A DNA stretch of 64,000 nucleotides from Dactylosporangium vinaceum (GCF_019904175.1 NZ_CP061913.1:5394001-5458000); one strand, 5' to 3'; shown: positions 7,376 through 17,223, numbered from the stretch's first letter. Notes: generated by a model from the letters alone, not told the origin. Numbers and translations are program-made.

Positions 7376-9706
7376 GTGTCAACTGTTCCCTTGAGTCGCC
7401 GCCGATTGTTGCAGGCGACCGGCGCCGGTGTGGTGGCCGGTGTCGCCGCGACGGCCGGTGCCGTGGACGTTCCCGGCGCGGCCGCGTCGGTGGCGCCGGC
7501 CCGGGCCGACATCGGCGTCTCGGCGTATGCGTTCGACCTCGGGCAGGTGCGGCTGACGGCCAGCCGATGGCTCGACAACCAGGACCGGACGCTGTCGTAC
7601 CTGCGGTTCGTCAACGTCGACCGGCTGCTGTACAACTTCCGGGCCAATCACCGGCTGTCCACGAACGGCGCCGCCGCCAACGGTGGCTGGGACGCCCCGA
7701 ACTTCCCCTTCCGCACCCACATGCAGGGCCATTTCCTGTCCGCCTGGGCCCAGGCCTACGCCGTGCTCGGTGACACCGTGTGCCGGGACAACGCCGACTA
7801 CATGGTCGCCGAGATGGCCAAGTGCCAGGCCAACAACGGCGCCGCCGGCTTCAACACCGGCTACCTGTCCGGCTTCCCCGAGTCCGACTTCACCGGGCTC
7901 GAGAACGGCCAGGGCGTCAGCGTGTCGTACTACTGCATCCACAAGACCCTGGCCGGCCTGCTGGACGTGTGGCGCTACCTGGGCAGCACCCAGGCCCGCG
8001 ACGTGCTGCTGCGGCTCGCGGGCTGGGTCGAGTGGCGCACCGCCCGGCTCAGCTACGCCCAGATGCAGTCGGTGCTCAACACCGAGTTCGGCGGCATGAA
8101 CGCCGTGCTGGCCGACCTCTACCAGCAGACCGGCGACGCCCGGTGGCTGACCGTGGCCCAGCGCTTCGACCACGCGGCGGCGTTCAACCCGCTCGCGGCC
8201 AACCAGGACCAGCTCAACGGGCAGCACGCCAACACCAACATCCCCAAGTGGATCGGCGCCGCCCGCGAGTACAAGGCGACAGGTACCACGCGCTACCGGG
8301 ACATCGCGAGCAACGCCTGGAACATGACGGTCAACGCGCACACGTACGTGATCGGCGGCAACAGCCAGGCCGAGCACTTCAAGGCGCCCAACGCGATCGC
8401 CGGCTACCTCGCCAACGACACCTGCGAGCACTGCAACTCCTACAACATGCTCAAGCTGACCCGCGAGCTGTGGCTGCTCAACCCCGACAACGCGGCCTAC
8501 TTCGACTTCTACGAGCGGGCCCTGCTCAACCACGTCATCGGCGCGCAGAACTCGGCCGACGCCCACGGGCACGTCACCTACTTCACGCCGCTGCGGCCGG
8601 GCGGGCGGCGCGGGGTCGGGCCGGCCTGGGGCGGCGGCACCTGGAGCACCGACTACAACAGCTTCTGGTGCTGCCAGGGCACGGGCATCGAGATCAACAC
8701 CAAGCTGATGGACTCGATCTACTTCTACAGCGGCACCACGCTCACGGTGAACCTGTTCATGCCGTCGGTGCTGAACTGGAGCCAGCGCGGCCTCACCGTC
8801 ACGCAGACCACGTCGTATCCGGTGAGCGACACCACGACGCTGCAGATCACCGGCGCCACGAGCGACGTGTGGTCGATCCGGGTCCGCATCCCGGCCTGGG
8901 CGGCCGGCGCCACGATCAGCGTCAACGGCGTCGCCCAGAGCGTCACCGCCACGCCCGGCAGCTACGCCACCGTCACCCGCACCTGGGCCTCCGGCGACAC
9001 GGTCACCGTCCGGCTGCCCATGCAGGTGGTCACCCGGCCGACGAACGACAACGCCGGCGTCGTCGCGCTCACCTACGGCCCGGCGGTCCTGGCCGGCAAC
9101 TACGGCAACAGCACGCTCTCCTCGCTGCCGTCGCTGAGCACGTCGTCGGTGGTCCGGACATCCACCAGCGCGCTGGCCTTCACGGCCACCGCGAACGGCG
9201 CATCGGTCGGCCTGGGCCCGTTCTACGACGCGCAGGGCTTCAACTACACCGTCTACTGGGCCGCGAGCGGCCAGGGGTCCGGCGGCGGCAGCTACCGCCT
9301 GGTCAACGCGGCCAGCGGGCTGGTGCTGGGCGTGCAGAACATGTCGACCGCCGACGGCGGCCTGGCGCTGCAGTGGACCGACAGCGGCACCGCCGACCAC
9401 AACTGGGAGATGATCACCGACGGGTCGGCGGTGCGGTTCCGCAACGTCAACAGCGGCAAGGTGCTCGGCGTGCAGAACATGTCCACGGCCGACAACGCCC
9501 CCGTCCTGCAGTGGACCGACAACGGTACCGCCGATCACCGCTGGACCCTGCTCGACCAGGGCGACGGGACGTACAAGATCCGCAACGTCAACAGCGGCAA
9601 GCTGCTGGCCATCCAGAACAACTCGACAGCCAACGGGGCCTTCGCCGTCCAGGACTCCGACAACGGCACCGCCGACAACCGCTGGCGCCTGGTCCGCAAC
9701 GCCTGA
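7376..9706 (+). CDS. Secreted GH127 beta-L-arabinofuranosidase with C-terminal ricin-type (CBM13) domain
   Basis: A 776-aa Tat-exported protein: SRRRLLQ in the first 13 residues is a twin-arginine motif. The GH127 domain (about 50-620) keeps the cysteine-nucleophile, zinc-dependent site of characterised beta-L-arabinofuranosidases: E351-x-C353 in TCEHCNSY and C432-C433 in FWCCQGTG. The C terminus (about 640-776) holds ricin-like repeats with NxxSGKxLGVQNMSTADN units. GTG at 7376 has AGGAGG six bases upstream. The enzyme would release L-arabinofuranose from beta-linked termini of plant glycoproteins or arabinogalactan. Site 1 and a LacI-type operator precede the gene. Tat export suggests folding, with metal, in the cytoplasm. 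Confidence 0.88.
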   Translation: MSTVPLSRRRLLQATGAGVVAGVAATAGAVDVPGAAASVAPARADIGVSAYAFDLGQVRLTASRWLDNQDRTLSYLRFVNVDRLLYNFRANHRLSTNGAAANGGWDAPNFPFRTHMQGHFLSAWAQAYAVLGDTVCRDNADYMVAEMAKCQANNGAAGFNTGYLSGFPESDFTGLENGQGVSVSYYCIHKTLAGLLDVWRYLGSTQARDVLLRLAGWVEWRTARLSYAQMQSVLNTEFGGMNAVLADLYQQTGDARWLTVAQRFDHAAAFNPLAANQDQLNGQHANTNIPKWIGAAREYKATGTTRYRDIASNAWNMTVNAHTYVIGGNSQAEHFKAPNAIAGYLANDTCEHCNSYNMLKLTRELWLLNPDNAAYFDFYERALLNHVIGAQNSADAHGHVTYFTPLRPGGRRGVGPAWGGGTWSTDYNSFWCCQGTGIEINTKLMDSIYFYSGTTLTVNLFMPSVLNWSQRGLTVTQTTSYPVSDTTTLQITGATSDVWSIRVRIPAWAAGATISVNGVAQSVTATPGSYATVTRTWASGDTVTVRLPMQVVTRPTNDNAGVVALTYGPAVLAGNYGNSTLSSLPSLSTSSVVRTSTSALAFTATANGASVGLGPFYDAQGFNYTVYWAASGQGSGGGSYRLVNAASGLVLGVQNMSTADGGLALQWTDSGTADHNWEMITDGSAVRFRNVNSGKVLGVQNMSTADNAPVLQWTDNGTADHRWTLLDQGDGTYKIRNVNSGKLLAIQNNSTANGAFAVQDSDNGTADNRWRLVRNA

Positions 9707-9731
9707 GGACCACCCCGGCGGCCGGTTTCGG

Positions 9732-12071
9732 TCAGGCCGCCGCGGTGGCCGCCTGTGCGGTGAACGTCCGCTCGAACGCGGCGGCGGTCATGGGGCGTCC
9801 GAAGTGGTAGCCCTGGGCGAGACGGTAGCCGACGTCGTAGAGCCGCTCGGCCTGCTCGGCGGTCTCGACACCCTCGGCGACGGCGTCGATGCGGAAGTCA
9901 TTGGTAAAGCCGATGAGGTTCTTGACGATGACGGCACCGGCGTTGTCCGCGGCGGCACCGCTGACGAACGACTTGTCGACCTTCAGGACGTCGACGGGGC
10001 AGTTGAGCAGCAGGCTGAGTGAGGAGTGCCCGGTGCCGAAGTCGTCGAGGGCGACCCGCAGCCCGAGCGCCTTGAGACGGGCGAGGTGCCCGGCGGCGGT
10101 CTCGGTGTTGAGCACGGCGGTCTCGGTGACCTCGACGAGCAGGCGGGCCGGGTCGGCGCCGGTCTCGTCGAGGACCCGGATGACGGTGTCGACGAATCGG
10201 GGATCGGCGAGCTGGCGGGCCGAGACGTTGACGCTGAGCCGCTTCGGTGCGGCAGCACCGTATCGCCGCTGCCACTCGGCGATCTGCCGGCACGCCTGCG
10301 TGAAGACCCACGCGCCGATGTCGGTGATGGTCCCGGTGCGCTCGGCGATGGGGATGAACTGGTCGGGCGGCACCAGCCCGCGGGTCGGGTGCTGCCAGCG
10401 CAGCAGCGCCTCGGCGCCGGCCGGGCGCCCGTCGGGCAGCGCGACGATCGGCTGGAACAGCACGAACAGCTGACCGCCGGGCAGGGCGCCGCGCAGGTCG
10501 TCGGCGAGCCGGGCCGCCTCGGCGCCGGCCCGGTCCATGCCGGGGTCGAACCACTGCCAGCGGCGCCCGCCGGCCGCCTTGGCCGCGTACATCGCGACGT
10601 CGGCGCGGCGGAGCAGTTCGGCCGGCTCGTCGCCGGGTCGCGAGTCGGTGACGCCCAGGCTGACGCCGGGGCTCACCACGGTGCCGTCGAGGTCGGCGGG
10701 GTCCTCGACCGCGGCGACGACCCGGTCCAGCAGTGCCTCGACGCCGTCGCCGGCGGGCAGGACGAGCGCGAACTCGTCGCCGCCGAGGCGGACGACGGTG
10801 CCGTGCCCGCCCACGGTCGCGGCCAGCCGGGCGCTCGTGGTGGTGATGAGCCGGTCGCCGAGATGGTGGCCGTGGCGGTCGTTGACGGCCTTGAAGTCGT
10901 CGAGGTCGAGCAGCGCCACCCGGAAGGAGCGGCCGTCACCCAGCAGGCGCCGGGCCTCCTGCTCGAACAGGGCCCGGTTGCCGGCGTCGGTGAGGCTGTC
11001 GTGGGTCGCCTGGTGCGTCAGCCGGTCCTGGTAGCGGTGCAGCTCGCCGAGCTGGGCGTCGACGGTGGCCAGGAGGGACTGGTTGTCGCGCAGGGCGATG
11101 ATCTGCCGGACGATGACGAGCCCGGTGAGGGCGACGGCGACCGCCTCCATCGCCCGGGTCTCGCCCGGGTCGCGGGTGCTGGTGGCCAGGAGCAGCACGT
11201 CGGCGACGGCGACGGCGAGAAAGGGCACGACGCTGATGCGCCGCCGGCTCCGGTGCGGCCGGGGCGGGCGGCCGGCGGCCCGCTGCTGGCTGACGGCGGC
11301 GAGGTGGATGCTCAGCGCGGCCATCGGCACGGACACGATGCTCGTGGACAGGTACGGCCACGGGGTGAGAAACGGCGACAGGCCGCCGAATCCGGCGCTT
11401 ATCGCGCTGCCGGTGGCCAGGGCGTAGATCGCTCCGCGGTCCAGCCGGCCCGCGCCGGCGAACGCGACCTTGACGAACGTCGCCATCGACAGGCCGGCGA
11501 CCACGCTGACGACGAGCATCGGCCCCGCGGAGCCGGTCTGGTCCACCCACTCCCGGTGCTCGCGCATCGAGAAGTGCCAGAGCAGCGCGCCCACGGTGAG
11601 CAGCACGACGCAGCCGTCGATGCCGAAGCGGATCCAGTCGCTGCGACTGCGCTGCCACGACGGCAGGCGCAGCAACGCCCACAGCACGATCCCGAGCACG
11701 GCCAGGTAGCAGGCCAGCGTCACCGGCCCGATCTGCTGGGAGGGCACCGGGCCGCCTGTCGCGTCGACGGCATTGGCCACGATGCCGGCGACGAGCGGCG
11801 CGCACGCCCACGCCATGTGCCGCCAGAAGCGCCGGGTCGCCGCGTCCAGGCCCGCCTGGCGGGCCGCCGCCCGGCACGCGCTCCCGGCCAGCACCCCCGT
11901 CGCCACCACCGGCAGCCAGCCGAGAGCCGGATGCGCCCACACGTGCCCCAGGCCGATGACCAGCCAGGCGGCACTGACCAGCACCAGCACCGCGGTGCCG
12001 AGCAGGGGGCCGTAGACACGTATGCGTGACATGCCCGAGCCATTCGGCCCGGTGACCGCGGACCTGAGCAC
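9732..12071 (-). CDS. Membrane GGDEF-EAL protein (c-di-GMP turnover)
   Basis: A 779-aa protein with an N-terminal membrane region of about eight to ten helices (residues 15-330), then a GGDEF domain (about 365-520) and an EAL domain (about 530-775). Both active-site signatures look intact: RLGGDEFA for diguanylate cyclase, and AGAEALLRW, LDDFGTGHSS and AEGVET for phosphodiesterase. It could therefore make and/or degrade c-di-GMP; which activity dominates cannot be read from sequence. The GTG at 12071 is the longest start; an ATG at 12032 just before the first helix is an alternative. The gene is convergent with GH127 with only about 25 bases between stops. No functional link to the glycosidases is evident. 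Confidence 0.88.
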   Translation of the reverse strand: MLRSAVTGPNGSGMSRIRVYGPLLGTAVLVLVSAAWLVIGLGHVWAHPALGWLPVVATGVLAGSACRAAARQAGLDAATRRFWRHMAWACAPLVAGIVANAVDATGGPVPSQQIGPVTLACYLAVLGIVLWALLRLPSWQRSRSDWIRFGIDGCVVLLTVGALLWHFSMREHREWVDQTGSAGPMLVVSVVAGLSMATFVKVAFAGAGRLDRGAIYALATGSAISAGFGGLSPFLTPWPYLSTSIVSVPMAALSIHLAAVSQQRAAGRPPRPHRSRRRISVVPFLAVAVADVLLLATSTRDPGETRAMEAVAVALTGLVIVRQIIALRDNQSLLATVDAQLGELHRYQDRLTHQATHDSLTDAGNRALFEQEARRLLGDGRSFRVALLDLDDFKAVNDRHGHHLGDRLITTTSARLAATVGGHGTVVRLGGDEFALVLPAGDGVEALLDRVVAAVEDPADLDGTVVSPGVSLGVTDSRPGDEPAELLRRADVAMYAAKAAGGRRWQWFDPGMDRAGAEAARLADDLRGALPGGQLFVLFQPIVALPDGRPAGAEALLRWQHPTRGLVPPDQFIPIAERTGTITDIGAWVFTQACRQIAEWQRRYGAAAPKRLSVNVSARQLADPRFVDTVIRVLDETGADPARLLVEVTETAVLNTETAAGHLARLKALGLRVALDDFGTGHSSLSLLLNCPVDVLKVDKSFVSGAAADNAGAVIVKNLIGFTNDFRIDAVAEGVETAEQAERLYDVGYRLAQGYHFGRPMTAAAFERTFTAQAATAAA

Positions 12072-12158
12072 GCCGATGCCGCGGCGGCGGTGCGATCCCG
12101 TCGCGGATGGTGCCGCTTCGGTTGCCGGCGCCGGCCGCGGTGACCTCGTCGCGGGCTT

Positions 12159-13457
12159 CTACCGTTCCCGCTCCAGGACCCGGACGGTGTGCCGGTAGCC
12201 CACCAGCTCATGGCCGACGACCTCGACCACCGCCGACAGCGCCACCAGCGCGACCGCGATGACCAGCAGGGTCAGGCTGGTCCCGGAGGCCGGGTCGAAC
12301 GGCTCCGTCGCGCCGTAGCCGAGCGGCACCAGCACCGCGGCCACGAGCGGCACGAGCACGCACAGCAGCAGGGGCACGTGCGTCAGGTCGTAGGAGCGCA
12401 TGAGCACGCTCCACGTCACGAAGATCATGATCACCAGGGCGGCCACCGGGATCGCCAGCGCGAGGGCGATCTGCAGCACCGACAGGCTCTTGTCCTCCAC
12501 GGCCGTGGTGGCGATCCGCAGCCCCGCCCCGACGGCCGCGATCGCACCGAAGATCGGCAGGTGGGCGTAGCGCCAGACGTAGGTGCGGCCCGGCCACCGC
12601 TCGAGGATGGTGCGCGACGGGATGAGGAAGTACGCCCACCACAGCCCGCCCGCCAGCACCAGCCCGGACGCGGCGATGACCACCGCGGCCGGGCTCCAGC
12701 CCTGGGCCCGGACCAGCGCGAGCACCGCGCCGGTGGTGGCGGCGACCACCTCGCCGATGGTGATGAGCGTGAGCAGGCTGAACCGCTCGGCGATGTGCCC
12801 GGCGTTCCAGGGCGGGCGGCCCAGCCGGCGCTCCAGGGCCACCGGCGCGGCGAGCTCGGCCAGGGCCAGCGCGACGAGCAGCCCGATCGTCACGCCGACC
12901 GGCACCGCGACGAGCGCCGAGAGCAGCCAGCCGAGCTGAGCCGCGCCGATCAGCACCGCGTAGGCGACAGCGATGCGGCGGTGCTCCGGGTCCTGCCGCG
13001 CCGCCCGCAGCCACAGGCCGATGAGGGGCACCCGCATGACGATGTACCCGACGACCATCAGCATGTTGTTCGGGCTGTGCCCGTGCGCGGCGGCCTCGAA
13101 GCTGACCGGCAGCCCGAACGTCAGGATGACGACGCCGATCATCTGCACCAGTGTCGCCGTGCGGAACAGTGCGTCGTCGTTGTCGTAGGCGGAGGCGAAC
13201 CAGGTGAAGTGCATCCACGCCCAGGTGATGGCGAAGACCGCGAACGCGTAGGCACCGAGCGCCGCGCCTACGTGCCCCGCGCCGACGTGCTCGGCCAGCT
13301 GGTCGGCCGCGGTGGCGAACGCGACAACGTATGTCAGGTCGTAGAGCAGCTCCACGGGCGTCGTCGAACGGCTCCGCTCGGCCGGGTCCCGCCCGCGCAT
13401 CGGCCGGAGGCGATGGTGCAGATCATGCTTGAGACGTGCGGGCAGGACGGGGTCCAC
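12159..13457 (-). CDS. LtrA-like multi-pass membrane protein
   Basis: A 432-aa protein of the low-temperature-requirement A family (PF06772), with about twelve predicted membrane helices. The family hallmark VELLYDLTYVVAF lies at about residues 35-47, and WAWMHFTWFASAYDNDDA plus RFSLLTLITIGEVV are also typical. The biochemical role is unknown across bacteria. The start is a GTG at 13457; an in-frame ATG at about 13400 would still include the hallmark segment. The gene lies 87 bases upstream of the GGDEF-EAL gene on the same strand and may be co-transcribed with it. Confidence 0.8.
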   Translation of the reverse strand: MDPVLPARLKHDLHHRLRPMRGRDPAERSRSTTPVELLYDLTYVVAFATAADQLAEHVGAGHVGAALGAYAFAVFAITWAWMHFTWFASAYDNDDALFRTATLVQMIGVVILTFGLPVSFEAAAHGHSPNNMLMVVGYIVMRVPLIGLWLRAARQDPEHRRIAVAYAVLIGAAQLGWLLSALVAVPVGVTIGLLVALALAELAAPVALERRLGRPPWNAGHIAERFSLLTLITIGEVVAATTGAVLALVRAQGWSPAAVVIAASGLVLAGGLWWAYFLIPSRTILERWPGRTYVWRYAHLPIFGAIAAVGAGLRIATTAVEDKSLSVLQIALALAIPVAALVIMIFVTWSVLMRSYDLTHVPLLLCVLVPLVAAVLVPLGYGATEPFDPASGTSLTLLVIAVALVALSAVVEVVGHELVGYRHTVRVLERER

Positions 13458-13747
13458 CGGGCCTCCAGTGCGACGAGCGACCGGTGAATCCTACGGCCCG
13501 CGGCTCACCGGCCGGTGGTAGTCCGGAGATTGCCGGCGCTCGTGAGGTTTGTGTTCTCCATGCCGTCGCAGTCGACCTTTCCCTCTGCCACCACGAGACC
13601 CATCGACAGACCGCCTGGCCAACTGCCGGAACGCTCATCGGCGCAGCGGGAGACTTTCCAAGCTGTTTGCACCAGGTTTCGGCAGCCGACGGTCGGGCAA
13701 TGCCTTTCCGGAAAGCGCCCCGACGGAAGAAGGACGGGACGGTGTCG
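13458..13747. other. Intergenic region, 290 bp
   Basis: No convincing gene on either strand. It holds a perfect 12-bp palindrome CTTTCCGGAAAG (13704-13715), close to the 3' end of the GH10-like gene, and probably the promoter of the LtrA-like gene. Confidence 0.4.
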
Positions 13748-14800
13748 TCAGCATCGGACGGCGCATATCCGCATTGCCGAGAGCGCTCCGTAATACGCCG
13801 GCTTGCGGGTGCCGGCGGCGTCGAACAGCAGTGGCGTCAGGTTCGAGCGCCACGAGTCGATGTCGCGCACACCCCAGACCGTGACGCCGGTGCAGCGCGA
13901 CACCGCGATGCACGCGCTGACGACCCGCCGGTACGCGTCGGCCTGGGCCGTTCCGGAGCCTCCGACGTCGAGTTCGGTGATCTCCACGTTGACTCCCAGC
14001 GCCGCGAAGGCCGCGATCGTCCGGCCGTAGGTGCTGGGAATCGCGGCGGCGCTGATGAAGTGACTCTCCAGGCCGACGCAGTCGATAGGCACCCCGCGGC
14101 TGCGGAAGTCGCGGACGAGGTCGTAGACGGCCTGGGCCTTGGGCAGGCCGAGGTCCTCGATGCCGAAGTCGTTGTAGCACAGCCGGGCCGCGGGGTCGGC
14201 CGCCCGCGCGGCCCGGAACGCCTCCTCGAGGTAGGCGGGCCCCAGGCGGTTGGCCAACATCGACGGCCGGACGGAGCCGCTGTCGGCGAACGCCTCGCTG
14301 ACCACGTCCCAGGTGCCGACCTGGCCCCGGAAGTGGCTCAGGACGGCGGTGATGTGCGAGCGCAGCGCCGCGCGCGTGTCGTCGGCGGACAGTGCGGCGA
14401 CCCAGGCGACATGGTCGGCGCTCGGTGAGACCAGGCCCCGGCCGCGCACTGCCGCACCGTGCGCCCGGGCACGGTCGACGACCAGCCCGGCGGCGGTGAA
14501 GGCGAACTGGTTGCGGGCGGGCTCCACCGCGTCCCACTCCAGGGCGTTCTCCGGTGTGACCGAGTTGAACTCCTGGTCGAGCAGGCCGGTGTAGACCGGA
14601 TCGGTGAGCCGGCCCGGCTGGACGGCGGCACCGAAGTACCGGCCGCGCGCGGCGGCGGTGGCGCCGAGGCCGGTCGCCGCGGAGGCCGCGCCCGCGTCCG
14701 GGACCGCCGCGGCCCCGATCAGGGCCATGCCGGCCACCGCGGCGGCGGTGAGTGCGCGATGCCATCGTCCGGTCCGGCCGTTGAACAGTGCTCTGGTCAT
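13748..14800 (-). CDS. GH10-like protein with altered active-site motifs
   Basis: A 350-aa secreted protein with a signal peptide at about residues 1-42 and a single GH10 barrel, no binding module. The fold is clear (GRYFGAAV, NSVTPENALEWDAVEP, CYNDFGIED, CVGLESHF, VTVWGVRD) and the nucleophile E275 (ITELDV) is present. Two nearly invariant features are changed: the acid/base motif reads WDVVSEAF (S168 before E169 instead of Asn), and the HTLVWH motif is replaced by RGLVSP (121-126). It may be a catalytically weakened xylanase, a binding protein or an enzyme of different specificity. It is divergent from a sugar ABC importer, so a role in xylo-oligosaccharide handling is plausible. ATG at 14800 follows GGAGG. 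Confidence 0.8.
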   Translation of the reverse strand: MTRALFNGRTGRWHRALTAAAVAGMALIGAAAVPDAGAASAATGLGATAAARGRYFGAAVQPGRLTDPVYTGLLDQEFNSVTPENALEWDAVEPARNQFAFTAAGLVVDRARAHGAAVRGRGLVSPSADHVAWVAALSADDTRAALRSHITAVLSHFRGQVGTWDVVSEAFADSGSVRPSMLANRLGPAYLEEAFRAARAADPAARLCYNDFGIEDLGLPKAQAVYDLVRDFRSRGVPIDCVGLESHFISAAAIPSTYGRTIAAFAALGVNVEITELDVGGSGTAQADAYRRVVSACIAVSRCTGVTVWGVRDIDSWRSNLTPLLFDAAGTRKPAYYGALSAMRICAVRC

Positions 14801-14863
14801 GGGTCCTCCCGGTGGAAGTTACACACCCGTGCCATGGAATCGATCAATGCGCATGGATCAATA

Positions 14864-14892
14864 TTGACGAACGACATCATACGAAATACCTT
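14864..14892 (+). promoter_or_regulatory. ABC importer promoter with TCATACGAAA element
   Basis: -35 TTGACG (14864-14869), 17-base spacer ending in TCATACGAAA, -10 TACCTT (14887-14892); the predicted start leaves a leader of about 80 bases. The palindrome TCAATATTGA (14858-14867) overlaps the -35. An imperfect inverted repeat centred on TGCGCA lies at 14841-14858, possibly an operator for both divergent genes. Confidence 0.65.
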
Positions 14893-14978
14893 CCCCGGTG
14901 TACGGCAACACCGGCCTCGACGCCGGCAGCCGGTGCGAGCAACGGCCCGGCGGCCCACCACACTCCCGGAGGCGCCAC

Positions 14979-16250
14979 GTGCATCGCCGCATCATCGCCA
15001 CGATCGCCACGGCCGCCGCGCTGCTGCTCAGTTCGGCGTGCTCCGGTGGCGGCTCCGGCAGCGGGTCAGGGTCCAACACCTTCGAGTTCTGGTCCTTCAC
15101 CGGCATCAACCAGAAGGCCGACGTCGAGCGCTACACCAAGGCGCACCCCGAGACGAACATCAAGCTGACCGAGGTCGGCAGCACCAGCGAGACGGCCCAG
15201 GCGCTCACCGCCGCGCTGGCCGGGGGCAAGGTGCCCGACCTGGTGCTGATCCAGGGTGACGACCTGCCGAAGTTCATGCAGTCGCCGGACAACTTCGTCG
15301 ATCTCAAGACGCTCGGGGCCGACAAGATGCAGGGGGACTACCTGCCCTGGGTCATGAGCCAGTCGACGTCGAAGGACGGCAAGGTCGTGGGCATCCCGAC
15401 GGACGTCGGCGGCCTGGCGATCGCCTACCGGACCGACCTGTTCAAGGCGGCCGGCCTGCCGACCGCCCGCGACGAGGTCTCCAAGCTCTGGCCGGACTGG
15501 GACGCGTTCATCGAGACCGGCAAGAAGTACGTCCAGGCGTCCGGCGGCAAGCAGTTCCTGGACAATGCGCCGACGAGCGTCTACTTCCAGGCCATCAACC
15601 AGGGCACCGAGCGGTACTACTCCAACACCGACCGGAAGCTGTCCTACGACAAGAACCCGCAGGTGAAGGCGGCGTTCGACCTGGCCCTGAAGGCCATCGA
15701 CGCGAACATCACCGCGAAGCAGGGCTCGTTCTCGTCGGGGTGGACCGCCGCCATGGGCAAGGGCGACTTCGCCGTGGTGGCCGCGCCGTCGTGGATGCTC
15801 GGCTCCATCCGCACGAACGCTCCCGCCACCGCCGGCAAGTGGGACGTGGCGGCCATCCCTGGCGGCGCCGGCAACTGGGGCGGCAGCTACCTGGCCATCC
15901 CGAAGCGGGCGAAGAACCCGCAGGCCGCCTGGAAGTACATCACCGCCACGCAGTCCCCGGCCGGGCAGCTCGAGCACTTCCTGGTCACCGGGGCGCTGCC
16001 GACGACGCCGTCGGTCTACACCGACCCGCAGCTCGTCTCCAGAACCGACCCGTTCTTCTCCGACGCGCCGATCGGCAAGATCTACACGGAGTCGGTGACG
16101 AAGCTCAAGCCGTTCTACATCGGGCTGGAGGACGGGCCGATCGGCACCGAGTTCCTCAACGTCCTGACAAGCGTCGAGCAGGGCAAGGTGACCCCGGGCC
16201 AGGCGTGGAGCACCGCCATGACAAACGTCAAGAACGCCGTCAAGGGCTGA
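14979..16250 (+). CDS. ABC sugar importer, substrate-binding lipoprotein
   Basis: A 423-aa extracellular solute-binding protein of family 1 (MalE/CebE/BxlE type). The lipobox LSSAC places the lipidated Cys at residue 21. The GSGSGSNTFEFWSF start and VVAAPSWMLGSI segment are typical of oligosaccharide binders. I chose the GTG at 14979, which follows GGAGG, rather than the upstream ATG at 14898 that would ruin the lipoprotein signal. It heads an operon with two permease genes (13-base gap, then a four-base overlap). No ATPase gene follows, so a shared ATPase of MsiK type is assumed. With a GH10-like gene divergent and a xylanase sharing the promoter type, xylo-oligosaccharides are the best guess. 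Confidence 0.88.
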   Translation: MHRRIIATIATAAALLLSSACSGGGSGSGSGSNTFEFWSFTGINQKADVERYTKAHPETNIKLTEVGSTSETAQALTAALAGGKVPDLVLIQGDDLPKFMQSPDNFVDLKTLGADKMQGDYLPWVMSQSTSKDGKVVGIPTDVGGLAIAYRTDLFKAAGLPTARDEVSKLWPDWDAFIETGKKYVQASGGKQFLDNAPTSVYFQAINQGTERYYSNTDRKLSYDKNPQVKAAFDLALKAIDANITAKQGSFSSGWTAAMGKGDFAVVAAPSWMLGSIRTNAPATAGKWDVAAIPGGAGNWGGSYLAIPKRAKNPQAAWKYITATQSPAGQLEHFLVTGALPTTPSVYTDPQLVSRTDPFFSDAPIGKIYTESVTKLKPFYIGLEDGPIGTEFLNVLTSVEQGKVTPGQAWSTAMTNVKNAVKG

Positions 16251-16263
16251 ACGGCCGCCCGCC

Positions 16264-17223
16264 GTGACGACAGTGCTGGGTCCGACCCCGGCGACGACGA
16301 CCCGGACACCCCCGCCCCGCACCAGGTCCGTGCGGCTGGGGGTCCGGGACCGGCTGGCGCCCTACGCGTACGTGGCCCCGTTCTTCCTGCTCTTCGCCGT
16401 CTTCGGCCTGTTCCCGCTGCTGTTCACCTTCTACGTCGCCCTCTACGACTGGGACCCCATCGGTGAGCACACGTTCGTCGGGCTGGACAACTTCTCGCGG
16501 CTGGTGGACGACACGCGCTTCTGGGGCGCGGTACGCAACACGCTGAGCATCTGGGCACTGTCGACGGTGCCGCAGCTGCTGCTCGCGCTCGGGGTGGCGC
16601 ACGTGCTCAACCATGCGCGGCTGCGGGCCCCGGCGTTCTTCCGGATGTCGGTCCTGGTCCCGTACATCACCTCGGTGGCCGCGACAACGATCGTCTTCCT
16701 CCAGCTGTTCGACCGCGACTACGGCCTGCTCAACTGGCTGCTCGGGCTGCTGGGCTTCGAGCACATCGAGTTCATGGCCTCCGTGCTCGGCAGCCACATC
16801 ATGATCGCCGCGATGGTGATGTGGCGCTGGACGGGGTACAACACACTGCTCTACCTGGCCGCGCTGCAGGCGGTGCCGCGCGAGGTGTACGAGGCGGCCG
16901 CGGTGGACGGCGCGGGTGGCTGGCGGCAGTTCCGCCACATCACGATCCCCTCGCTGCGCCCGATCATCGTGTTCACCGTGGTCAGCTCGACCATCGGCGG
17001 GCTGCAGGTCTTCACGGAGCCGCTGCTGGCCAGCCCGGGCTCGCTGACGTGCGGTGCCGCGCGGCAGTGCCAGACTCTGACCCTCTTCCTGTACGAGCAG
17101 GGCTTCGGCCGGTTCCAGTTCGGCTACGGCTCGGCGATCGGCGTCGCGCTCTTTGTCATGGTCGTCATCGTCGCCACGATCAACTACCTGCTCGCCAGCC
17201 GGATCCGCTCGGAGCGCCCATGA
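16264..17223 (+). CDS. ABC sugar importer permease 1 (MalF type)
   Basis: A 319-aa inner-membrane permease with six predicted helices. The EAA loop that docks the ATPase is seen as EVYEAAAVDGAGGWRQFRHI, near residue 210. The GTG at 16264 lies 13 bases after the binding-protein stop; the spacer is short and the ribosome binding site weak, so translational coupling is likely. The stop overlaps the next permease start by four bases (ATGA). It forms the heterodimeric channel with the next gene product. Confidence 0.9.
   Translation: MTTVLGPTPATTTRTPPPRTRSVRLGVRDRLAPYAYVAPFFLLFAVFGLFPLLFTFYVALYDWDPIGEHTFVGLDNFSRLVDDTRFWGAVRNTLSIWALSTVPQLLLALGVAHVLNHARLRAPAFFRMSVLVPYITSVAATTIVFLQLFDRDYGLLNWLLGLLGFEHIEFMASVLGSHIMIAAMVMWRWTGYNTLLYLAALQAVPREVYEAAAVDGAGGWRQFRHITIPSLRPIIVFTVVSSTIGGLQVFTEPLLASPGSLTCGAARQCQTLTLFLYEQGFGRFQFGYGSAIGVALFVMVVIVATINYLLASRIRSERP

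Noticed and set aside
13704..13715. Perfect palindrome CTTTCCGGAAAG
   Set aside because: It lies downstream of the GH10-like stop and far from any start, and I found no second copy in a comparable position, so no function is assigned.
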